Shown here: positions 7,112 through 15,588 of the stretch, in pieces
Numbering within the stretch: the first letter of the stretch is position 1
Layout of the letters: every line of letters begins with the position of its first letter
Source of the DNA: an uncultured Collinsella sp.
GTDB taxonomy: Bacteria > Actinomycetota > Coriobacteriia > Coriobacteriales > Coriobacteriaceae
Direction of reading: 5' to 3'
DNA length: 32,769 nucleotides
Assembly: GCA_937934355.1 (NCBI GenBank)
Contig: CALGZY010000127.1
Coordinates: 1-32,769, forward strand
Position numbers and translations under genes: made by a program
The notes under the pieces: generated by a model
The model's input: only the letters and a program-made list of their open reading frames with translations
Databases searched by the model: none
Told to the model about the DNA's origin: nothing

Positions 7112-7720
7112 CTAGCGCAGCTGGGCGTAATGGTTGTAAATCGTAATAGCCGTGGGATAAAGATAGCGCCCGGACTGGATCACATAGACCAGACCCTGCG
7201 CAAAACAGGAGAAGAACAACTCATCGAGCGTCGACTCCCCCACCATCTTGCGCAGCGCATGGGCATAATCGCCGTGGCGGTTGGGTTCGATGGCATCAGC
7301 CACAAAGACCACCATATCGAGCGGCGTCATGTCGCAAGCGCCCACGGTGTGACGGTCGACAGCCTGAAAGACCGCCGGCGACAGCTCGGGAAAAAGCTGC
7401 GGAAGTTCATAGGCGGCAACAGGGCCATGCAAAAGCGGCGTCGCGGCGGAAGGAGAGCCGGCAATCTTAATGCCGTAATGCAGAGCGCGCGTGACCAGCT
7501 CGTCGTCGGAGAGCACTTTGTCCCAGTCATGGATCAGTCCGGCGGCAGCGGCATCAAAGCGGTCAACGCCGTAGACCTCGGCCAGATGAAGTGCGGTCTC
7601 GGCAACACCCAGCGAATGCACATAGCGCTTGCGCTTATCCCTCATGCGAACATCGAGCAGCTCTTGAATGCGCTTGAGCAGCGCGCGCTCATCGCCCTCA
7701 AACTGATCCTCTACCGACAA
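7112..7720 (-). CDS. yqeK: YqeK-type HD-domain phosphohydrolase (Ap4A hydrolase)
   Basis: HD-superfamily enzyme; family members cleave diadenosine tetraphosphate symmetrically to two ADP. The 202-residue protein shows the metal ligands in order: His35 (RYVHSLGV), His64-Asp65 with Lys68 (GLIHDWDK), His98 (LLHGPVAA), His124 (DRHTVG) and Asp142 (VFVADAIEPNR). The start is a TTG at 7720 with GGGGG about 6 bases upstream. An ATG overlapping the nadD stop is out of frame, so TTG is the best choice. It lies between nadD and rsfS, the usual order nadD-yqeK-rsfS. Confidence 0.9.
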   Translation of the reverse strand: MSVEDQFEGDERALLKRIQELLDVRMRDKRKRYVHSLGVAETALHLAEVYGVDRFDAAAAGLIHDWDKVLSDDELVTRALHYGIKIAGSPSAATPLLHGPVAAYELPQLFPELSPAVFQAVDRHTVGACDMTPLDMVVFVADAIEPNRHGDYAHALRKMVGESTLDELFFSCFAQGLVYVIQSGRYLYPTAITIYNHYAQLR

Positions 7721-7732
7721 CGTAGACCCCCA

Positions 7733-8410
7733 TCACTCAAAATCTTCTTGGCCCAAATCGGCATATAGCCTGCGTTTGCGAATGTAGCCGAGCACGGACT
7801 CGCTCGTAAGATAGCGCACGCTCATACCGCGGGCAACTCGCTTACGAATGTTCGTCGAGCTGATCGCCAACGCTGGAATCTGAATATAGCGCACGTCGAA
7901 CGGCAGCCCCGACTCTTTGATTCGGGCACGCGCCGTATCGATATCAAAGCCCGGTCGTGTCGCCGCAATAAAGGTAGCAAGCTCAGCGATTCGTTCGGCA
8001 TCATGCCAGGTCACGATATCGATGATCGCGTCGGCGCCCGTAATAAAGTAGAGCTTTACCTGCGGCGGATAAAAGTCGCGAAGGGCATGAAGCGTATCGG
8101 CCGTATAGGTTACGCCCGGGCGGTCGATCTCGAACCGGCTCGCCAAAAAAGCCGGGTTCGCGGCGGTGGCGAGGACCGTCATGGCATAACGGTCCTCGGC
8201 AGGCGTCACCGGCTTGTCAAGCTTAAAGGCAGGAGAACCCGCCGGCATAAAGAGCACAGCGTCCAAGTCGAGCGACTCGCGCGCCTGCTCGGCGGTCACC
8301 AGGTGCCCGTAATGGATGGGATCAAAGGTGCCACCCATAATGCCGAGCCTAAACTCCTGCCCGTCCTCTAGAGGAAGCTCGGGCAGACCGATTCCACCGC
8401 GCAGCGACAT
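7733..8410 (-). CDS. nadD: Nicotinate-nucleotide adenylyltransferase
   Basis: Joins nicotinate mononucleotide and ATP to form deamido-NAD, the shared step of NAD synthesis. The 225-residue protein has the nucleotidyltransferase motif GIMGGTFDPIHYGHLVTAE (residues 23-41) and the C-terminal ISSTNIRKRVARG motif that contacts ATP phosphates. There is a short extra N-terminus of about 20 residues before the usual start of the fold. The ATG at 8410 is 3 bases after the obgE stop, and the stop is followed 12 bases later by yqeK, so the genes are translated in series. Confidence 0.95.
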   Translation of the reverse strand: MSLRGGIGLPELPLEDGQEFRLGIMGGTFDPIHYGHLVTAEQARESLDLDAVLFMPAGSPAFKLDKPVTPAEDRYAMTVLATAANPAFLASRFEIDRPGVTYTADTLHALRDFYPPQVKLYFITGADAIIDIVTWHDAERIAELATFIAATRPGFDIDTARARIKESGLPFDVRYIQIPALAISSTNIRKRVARGMSVRYLTSESVLGYIRKRRLYADLGQEDFE

Positions 8411-8413
8411 GGC

Positions 8414-9901
<1,488 letters not shown>

Positions 9902-9905
9902 CTAC

Positions 9906-9949
9906 AAAAAAGAGGGAGACCCTTGAATCCTAAAACTCAAGTGCCTCCC
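9906..9949 (-). terminator. Rho-independent terminator between rpmA and obgE (probably leaky)
   Basis: On the minus strand a 13-bp stem (9949-9937 with 9926-9914; one G-U pair, one A-G mismatch) closes a 10-base loop and is followed by TCTTTTTTG. It starts 26 bases after the rpmA stop. The obgE ribosome site begins only 3 bases after the T run. Confidence 0.8.
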
Positions 9950-9974
9950 ACATATGTGCTCTATGAAGGGTGAA

Positions 9975-10232
9975 TTACGCGTTCGCGAGCGGGCGTACGC
10001 TGACCCTGTGCTTGATACCCTTGTGGAACTCAACGGTACCGTCGACCAGCGCGAACAGCGTGTCGTCCTTACCACGGCCAACGTTCTCACCCGGGTGGAT
10101 GTGCGTGCCGTGCTGACGGACGAGAATCGTGCCCGTGGTTACCGTCTGGCCGGCATAGCGCTTCGTGCCAAGGCGCTGACCGCGGGAGTCACGGCCATTA
10201 CGGGAGGAACCGAGTCCTTTTTTGTGTGCCAT
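9975..10232 (-). CDS. rpmA: 50S ribosomal protein L27 (bL27)
   Basis: Large-subunit protein whose N-terminus reaches the peptidyl-transferase centre. The 85-residue protein starts directly with [20 protein letters not shown], without the cleavable N-terminal extension found in many Firmicutes, and contains [20 protein letters not shown]. The ATG at 10232 is 33 bases after the rplU stop; the two form a standard L21-L27 unit. A terminator hairpin follows it. Confidence 0.97.
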   Translation of the reverse strand: MAHKKGLGSSRNGRDSRGQRLGTKRYAGQTVTTGTILVRQHGTHIHPGENVGRGKDDTLFALVDGTVEFHKGIKHRVSVRPLANA

Positions 10233-10265
10233 TGTGTATACCTACTCTTTCGTTACGAGTGTAAT

Positions 10266-10640
10266 CTACTCGGCGACGGGAGCCTCGGCAACAGCCTCAG
10301 CCTCTGCCTTGACAGCCTTCTTGGCGCGGGAGGTAGCCTGAACCTTCACGATCTTCAGCTTGGTGAGCTGCTGACGGTGACCCTTCAGACGACGATAGCG
10401 CTTGCGCTTGTGGAACTTGAAGACCAGCTGCTTCTCGCCCTTGAACTGCTCAACGATCTGAGCGGTAACCTTGGCCTTGGCCAGCTTGTCGGGATCGGTG
10501 ACGATCTTCTTACCATCGTTGAGGAAGATAACCGGCAGGGTGACCTTGTCGCCCTCATTGCCCTCGATCTTCTCGACGGTGATGACATCGTCGGTGGCGA
10601 CCTTGTACTGCTTGCCGCCCGTGTTAACGATTGCGTACAT
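10266..10640 (-). CDS. rplU: 50S ribosomal protein L21 (bL21)
   Basis: Large-subunit protein that binds 23S rRNA. From the ATG at 10640 it reads MYAIVNTGGKQYKVATDDVI, the exact family start, and contains FKFHKRKRYRRLKGHRQ. An earlier in-frame ATG at 10661 would add seven residues, but the GAAGG of that stretch sits 10 bases before 10640 and serves as its ribosome site. At 124 residues it exceeds the family core (about 103) by an Ala/Glu-rich tail. It is the first gene of rplU-rpmA-(obgE) and has its own promoter. Confidence 0.96.
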   Translation of the reverse strand: MYAIVNTGGKQYKVATDDVITVEKIEGNEGDKVTLPVIFLNDGKKIVTDPDKLAKAKVTAQIVEQFKGEKQLVFKFHKRKRYRRLKGHRQQLTKLKIVKVQATSRAKKAVKAEAEAVAEAPVAE

Positions 10641-10682
10641 GTTTACTTGCCCTTCATGCATCAGTTAGTGCAACAGCCGAAT

Positions 10683-10711
10683 ATAGTAGCAGGCGAAAAT
10701 ACCCCCGTCAA
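10683..10711 (-). promoter_or_regulatory. Predicted promoter of rplU-rpmA
   Basis: On the minus strand TTGACG (10711-10706) and TACTAT (10688-10683) are 17 bases apart, matching five and four consensus positions. The -35 box overlaps the last codons of the upstream DUF2344 gene. The expected leader is about 36 bases. Confidence 0.6.
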
Positions 10712-11520
10712 CGAGTATGTGGAGCAAATCCACAAGTTCGCACAGGTATGGGGCTGACGAGTCGGCCCTCGTCGTCCTCGCATGCTTGATTCTGACGCTC
10801 GACATCGTAGGAGCAGATGGTCACGAGGTCTTGCATACCGGTGGAAACAATAGGTGCATCCACGCCCGGGGTCAAGCCCTGCAACAAAACATCAGCCGCA
10901 GAAAGCAAAATTTCCGGACGCATGGAGCCCTCGTTGTCGGCATGGGTGTCGAGCATGAGCACCAAATGGTCCGGGCGCTCCCCCGCCGTGAGCTCATAGC
11001 CAACGAGCGTGTGATCCAAATCCAAGCGCTTGCTCTTTTTTCCGCGCGCGTAGTCGATGCCATGGCCCGCGCGCAGCGTGTCGATCGCACGATGCACCTC
11101 GTCGGCGCTTACGGGCGCCTCGGGGTCCAGATGCAGGTCGATGCGATACGACAGGCGCGTGAGCTGCGCCGTCAACGCCGGCGTGCGCACGTCGATGTAC
11201 GCCGCCTCGATGGGCGCCAGATCGGCCGGAGACGCCGCAGCCAGGCGCCCAAACGCCTCGTCGAGCGCCACGAACTCGGTCATAAACAGGTCATACCACT
11301 CACATGTCGACGACGTACCCACCGGTAGCGCCGAAGAGAAGCCCACGCGCATGTGCGGAGAGAAGCCCTGCGTGACGGCATAGGGAAGTCCCGCACGGCG
11401 CACGATGCGCTCAATGGTATGGATCACTTCGAGATGGCCCAGGTACTTAAGGCGATCGCGCTTGCCATAGCGAACACGAAGCCTAAAGAGCGAGGGGTTG
11501 TCGGTCAGGCGCTCACTCAT
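10708..11520 (-). CDS. Radical-SAM-linked protein, DUF2344 family
   Basis: Protein of the family found fused to or beside the large radical SAM protein encoded just upstream; its reaction is unknown. The 270-residue product has the family landmarks FRLRVRYGKRDRLKYLGHLE near the N-terminus and LPYAVTQGFSPHMRVGFSSALPVG. Its ATG overlaps the stop of the radical SAM gene by 4 bases (ATGA), indicating coupled translation and a common function. In many Clostridia an RNase E/G gene follows; here rplU comes next instead. Confidence 0.9.
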   Translation of the reverse strand: MSERLTDNPSLFRLRVRYGKRDRLKYLGHLEVIHTIERIVRRAGLPYAVTQGFSPHMRVGFSSALPVGTSSTCEWYDLFMTEFVALDEAFGRLAAASPADLAPIEAAYIDVRTPALTAQLTRLSYRIDLHLDPEAPVSADEVHRAIDTLRAGHGIDYARGKKSKRLDLDHTLVGYELTAGERPDHLVLMLDTHADNEGSMRPEILLSAADVLLQGLTPGVDAPIVSTGMQDLVTICSYDVERQNQACEDDEGRLVSPIPVRTCGFAPHTR

Positions 11521-13394
11521 GCGCGATCACCCATCAATACATTCTTGGCGTGGAGCGTGGGGCAGATCCCGCAGCCGGTGCACGACGTGCGGGTGCAGTC
11601 GGGAGTCGTGACGCCCTCGAGCGAGCGACGGTACTCGCGCTCGAGAAAGCCGCGTGTGCAGCCGGGGCTCACGTGCTCCCACGGCAGGCGCCAGTCCAAC
11701 TCGTAGGGCAGGTGCACGAGCTCATTGAGGTCGATGCCGTTTTTGGCAGCAGCCTCCTTCCAGTTATCGAGCGAGAAATGCTCTACCCAGGCGTCAAAGC
11801 GAGAGCCCGAGCGCCAAGCATCGATGATGACGGGCGTCATGTCACGACCGGCGCGGGACAGTGCGGCCTCGATGAGCGAGGTCTCGGCATCGTGGTAATG
11901 CACGCGGACGGCACGGTTGCGAACGCTCGTGATAAGCAACTTCTGGCGACGCTTGACGTCGTCGTAGTCGAGCTGCGGGCACCACTGGAACGGCGTGGCA
12001 GCCTTGGGGATAAAGACCGAAACCGAGATGGAAACCGAGATCGAGCCGCGACGAGCCTTGGGCACCACGGAACGACCGAGCTCCAGCACGTGATCGGCCA
12101 GATTGGCGATGGCCACAATGTCCTCGTCGCGCTCGCCGGGAAGGCCCATCATAAAGTAGAGCTTCATGCGGTTCCAGCCGGCCTCGAAGGCCGCCTTGGC
12201 CGCACGGTCCAGGTCCTCCTCGGTCACGTTCTTGTTAATGATGTCGCGCATGCGCTGGCTGCCGGCCTCGGGCGCGAACGTCAGGCCACCTTTCTTTTCG
12301 CCGGCGACCGACTCGGCCATATCCACGCCAAACGAATCCAGGCGCTGCGACGGAATAGACACGCGAATACCCGTATCCTCCAGGCGACGGTTGAGCCTGC
12401 CGAGCACGTCGCGAATGCAGGAGTGGTCGGTCGTGGAGAGCGAGGTCAGCGACACCTCGTCATAGCCGGTCTTTTCCAGACCCTGAATCACCGACGAGAC
12501 GATCTGGTCGGCCGAGCGCTCGCGCACCGGGCGATACGTCATACCGGCTTGGCAAAAACGACAGCCGCGGGCGCAGCCGCGCAGGATCTCGATAGACAGG
12601 CGGTCGTGGACCAGCTGCGCATAGGGTACACACGACTGCGACAGCGGATTCGTGGCGCTAAAATCCTCGACGACGCGCTTGTAGACCACGGTCGGCGCAT
12701 CCTTGCCCTCACGCGGCACGGTGTAGCCATGCGGCGAGCAGGGCTCGTCGTGACGAACCTCATAGAGCGACGGCACGTAGTTGCCGGCAATGGATGCAAG
12801 CTGCTCGACAATCTGCGCGCGCGGGACCCCTTCGTCACGCAGGCGGCGATGCAGCTGGCAGGTCTCGAGCAGCGATTCCTCGCCCTCGCCGATGAGGATA
12901 ACATCGAAGAAGGCCGCGTACGGCTCGGGGTTGTACACCGAGGGACCGCCGGCGATGATGATGGGGTCGTCTTCACCTCGGTCGGCCGCTAACAGTGGAA
13001 TGCCAGCGAGGTCGAGAGCCTCGAGGAAGTTCGTCACCGCCATCTCGTGCGGCACATGCAGACCGACAATATCAAACGAAGCGACCGGCGCTGCACCCTC
13101 GAGCGAGAGCAGCGGAATGCCCGCCTCGCGCATAGCGTCGCCCATATCGGGCCACGGCACATAGCCGCGCTCGCAGGAGATGCCCTCGGCCTGGTTAAGG
13201 ATGTTGTAGAGGATGGCGATGCCCTGGTTGGGCAGACCGACCTCGTACACATCCGGGTAGATCAGGCAGCAACGGTAGTCGGCATCGGCCTTGGAAAGCG
13301 TGCCCCACTCGTGATCGATATAGCGGCTCGGTTTCTCGACCTTGGCGAGCAGCGGCTCAATTAAATGAAAACAGTCTTGGTATGCAACGCGCAA
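11517..13394 (-). CDS. B12-binding-domain-type radical SAM protein (TIGR03960-like)
   Basis: Large radical SAM enzyme of unknown substrate. The 625-residue protein has an N-terminal half resembling a cobalamin-binding-like domain (VGLHVPHEMAVTNFLEALDL; IIIAGGPSVYNPEPYAAFFD). Next come the 4Fe-4S cysteines Cys274, Cys278 and Cys281 in LRGCARGCRFCQAG and the SAM-binding LTFAPEAGSQRMRDIINKN region. A C-terminal cluster, Cys600, Cys605, Cys608 and Cys611, may bind a second metal centre. The start is a TTG at 13394 with AGGGG upstream. It is overlapped by the DUF2344 gene. Family membership is by recognition; function is unknown. Confidence 0.88.
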   Translation of the reverse strand: MRVAYQDCFHLIEPLLAKVEKPSRYIDHEWGTLSKADADYRCCLIYPDVYEVGLPNQGIAILYNILNQAEGISCERGYVPWPDMGDAMREAGIPLLSLEGAAPVASFDIVGLHVPHEMAVTNFLEALDLAGIPLLAADRGEDDPIIIAGGPSVYNPEPYAAFFDVILIGEGEESLLETCQLHRRLRDEGVPRAQIVEQLASIAGNYVPSLYEVRHDEPCSPHGYTVPREGKDAPTVVYKRVVEDFSATNPLSQSCVPYAQLVHDRLSIEILRGCARGCRFCQAGMTYRPVRERSADQIVSSVIQGLEKTGYDEVSLTSLSTTDHSCIRDVLGRLNRRLEDTGIRVSIPSQRLDSFGVDMAESVAGEKKGGLTFAPEAGSQRMRDIINKNVTEEDLDRAAKAAFEAGWNRMKLYFMMGLPGERDEDIVAIANLADHVLELGRSVVPKARRGSISVSISVSVFIPKAATPFQWCPQLDYDDVKRRQKLLITSVRNRAVRVHYHDAETSLIEAALSRAGRDMTPVIIDAWRSGSRFDAWVEHFSLDNWKEAAAKNGIDLNELVHLPYELDWRLPWEHVSPGCTRGFLEREYRRSLEGVTTPDCTRTSCTGCGICPTLHAKNVLMGDRA

Positions 13395-13404
13395 CGGAAA
13401 ACCC

Positions 13405-14334
13405 CTAAGCTGCGAGATCGGATGCGTCCTGGTAGGACGCCATAGGACGGGTAGCGCCCGCGACCGTGGTCACCAGATCGCGAACGCGGGAGAACGTGAC
13501 AGTGACCACCTCGTTGGCACGGCTGTAGTCGACATCGCGCTCGTAGAGCGAAACGAGCGCACGGCCCATGCCATAGGTGCCCGCGGCGGCAGTGAGCGCC
13601 TTGACGGCAAACCCAATATGTGGCGTCTGCTTGACGAGCGCGCGGGTGACCGCGCGGATCACAAGACCGCCGGCAAGCACGCCGGCGACCTCGTAGCCGC
13701 GCTCAGGCTTAATGCCGCGTCCAAAAACGGCAGCGAGCTCAAAGAGCATGCCCACCTGCGCCAGCGCCATAACAGGATAATCGGCGCCCGGCAAAAACGC
13801 CAGCGCACCGGTCGCCATATTGGTGAGCGCGCACGAGGTGATGATACGATTGGCCGCCGCGATGCGCATGAAGGCAAAGTTCGCCGCAAAGGCCGTTTCC
13901 TTGTCGGTGCGATCGAGAATCCAGCGGGCAAGCGTCTCGAGCAGATACGTCTTATCGGTTGCCGCTACCATGCCGAGCATGGGCGTGGACTCCTCGATAA
14001 ACGGCACCTCCACAGCAGACTCGGCAAGCACGCACACGGGCGCACCGGCGATCACGAGCTCCTGCACGGCACTCTCCAAGCGGTCGGAACCACACGAGAG
14101 CACCAGTACCACATCGGTATCGGTCTTTGGAGCAATTCGCTCCTCCCCCAGACGCTCGACGCGCACAATGCCCGAGGTCGTCTGCGGCACAAAGGCGTCA
14201 CGCACCGTCTCGGCCAGAAAGCGCGAGGCGGACGAATCCAGATAGACCGAGACGCGCACCGGCGTATCGGAATCCTTCTTAACGGACGCGCCCATCTTAA
14301 AAGCGCGGGTCAGCTTATCTACGGGAATTTTCAT
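13405..14334 (-). CDS. Membrane-associated protein with DUF697-like C-terminal domain
   Basis: No sure function. In the 309 residues two parts are visible. Residues about 24-140 look like an alpha/beta domain (VVLVLSCGSDRLESAVQEL; AGAPVCVLAES) without a P-loop. Residues 145-268 form an Ala/Gly-rich hydrophobic helical region (FAFMRIAAANRIITSCALT; GYEVAGVLAGGLVIRAVTRA; AAAGTYGMGRALVSLYERD) resembling DUF697, a domain often attached to or encoded near Era-like GTPases. It may be a GTPase-linked protein that has lost nucleotide binding. It is encoded between rodA and the radical SAM gene on the same strand, 18 bases after rodA, so it could be co-transcribed with the mre cluster. The ATG at 14334 has GGAGGGG upstream. 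Confidence 0.7.
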   Translation of the reverse strand: MKIPVDKLTRAFKMGASVKKDSDTPVRVSVYLDSSASRFLAETVRDAFVPQTTSGIVRVERLGEERIAPKTDTDVVLVLSCGSDRLESAVQELVIAGAPVCVLAESAVEVPFIEESTPMLGMVAATDKTYLLETLARWILDRTDKETAFAANFAFMRIAAANRIITSCALTNMATGALAFLPGADYPVMALAQVGMLFELAAVFGRGIKPERGYEVAGVLAGGLVIRAVTRALVKQTPHIGFAVKALTAAAGTYGMGRALVSLYERDVDYSRANEVVTVTFSRVRDLVTTVAGATRPMASYQDASDLAA

Positions 14335-14352
14335 AGCAAACCCCTCCAGCGG

Positions 14353-15579
14353 TTACGCGGCGCCCGAACGATGCCGCCATATGGATTGTACGATACCCAC
14401 CGTCAGCAGCTGAATCATCATCGAAGACGAACCGAAGCTAATAAACGGTAGCGGAATACCGGTAATCGGCATCATGCCGATGCACATGCCGATGTTTTCG
14501 AAAGTCTGAAACGCCCACATGCCAACGATGCCCACACACGAAAGACGCAAAAACAGCGACTCACACTTAAAGGCGACGCGAATCGTCGAAAAGATCAGCA
14601 GCACGTAGAGGCACAGGAGCAAAAAGGAACCGCAAAAGCCAAAGGTCTCGGACAGGAAGGCGAAGACGAAGTCGGTGTGGAACTCAGGCAGAAAGCCGCC
14701 GGCCGACTGCGTCGCATGGCCCAAACCCTTACCAAAGAAGCCGCCCGAGCCAACGGCGATAAGCGACTGCTGCAGGTTGTAGGCATCGTCCGAATCGGCA
14801 TTATCGGGGTCGATAAAGACCGTCAGACGGTTCATCTGATACTGCTTGATGAGCACATCGTGGCCGAGCAACGAATCAAAAACCGAATCGAGCGCCAGAA
14901 CGAGGGCCACCAGGCCCACGAGCAGGGCCAGGGTCGACAGCACCCATTCGCGGCGTGCGCCGCTCATACAAATGACGATGGCGCCCGAAACCAACACAAC
15001 CAGGCCCGAGCCCAGGTCGCCCATGGCAACGACGGCCAAAAACGGAATGGACAGCATGCCGCAGAGCTTGACGTAGTCGCGAACGGTATCGATACGACCG
15101 TTATACTGCGAGCCAAGCGTAGCAATAAAGAAGATGGTGATGAGCTTGGCAAGCTCAACCGGCTGGAACGTCAAACCGATACCGGGAATCTTGATCCAGC
15201 CCGTCATGCCCAGACCGCCCGTATAGGACAGGCCCGGAATCTTGGGCGAGAAGATCACGATCAGGTCGATGACGAGCAACGCCGTCGAGAAATTGGAAAT
15301 ACCGCGCAGGTCGGTACGCCAGACCAACACCGCCAGCACCGCTCCGATGCCGATTCCCAGCAGATGGCGTGAGAACGAAGCATCGGCCTTAAACTGCGAA
15401 GCCGACCAGATGATGATGGCACCGTAGGCGACGAGCGCCACAGTGGCCACGAGCACACCGATATGCACCTTTTGGCGAAACGTGCCGCGCGAGGCCGAAA
15501 GTTGCTTGTTGACGCGGTCCAGGCTGCTGCGAGAGCCGGTCTTGGTTGAACGGAACAGATCCGCCGGAGAAAAATCCAT
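14353..15579 (-). CDS. rodA: Peptidoglycan glycosyltransferase RodA (SEDS family)
   Basis: Polymerises lipid II into glycan strands during side-wall growth, working with the class B PBP encoded just upstream. The 408-residue polytopic protein has about ten membrane segments and the SEDS landmarks: GWIKIPGIGLTFQPVELAKL, the loop MGDLGSGLVVL with the catalytic-type Asp, LQQSLIAVGSGGFFGKGLG, PEFHTDFVFAFLSETFG, and the closing GIPLPFISFGSSSMM. A cytoplasmic N-terminal extension of about 35 residues precedes the first helix. The ATG at 15579 has AGGAGG 5 bases upstream and follows the PBP gene after 9 bases. Confidence 0.94.
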   Translation of the reverse strand: MDFSPADLFRSTKTGSRSSLDRVNKQLSASRGTFRQKVHIGVLVATVALVAYGAIIIWSASQFKADASFSRHLLGIGIGAVLAVLVWRTDLRGISNFSTALLVIDLIVIFSPKIPGLSYTGGLGMTGWIKIPGIGLTFQPVELAKLITIFFIATLGSQYNGRIDTVRDYVKLCGMLSIPFLAVVAMGDLGSGLVVLVSGAIVICMSGARREWVLSTLALLVGLVALVLALDSVFDSLLGHDVLIKQYQMNRLTVFIDPDNADSDDAYNLQQSLIAVGSGGFFGKGLGHATQSAGGFLPEFHTDFVFAFLSETFGFCGSFLLLCLYVLLIFSTIRVAFKCESLFLRLSCVGIVGMWAFQTFENIGMCIGMMPITGIPLPFISFGSSSMMIQLLTVGIVQSIWRHRSGAA

Positions 15580-15588
15580 CGCAACCTC

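Noticed and set aside
7731..7733. ATG overlapping the nadD stop as start of yqeK
   Set aside because: It is out of frame with the HD-domain protein; the TTG at 7720 is in frame and has a GGGGG ribosome site.
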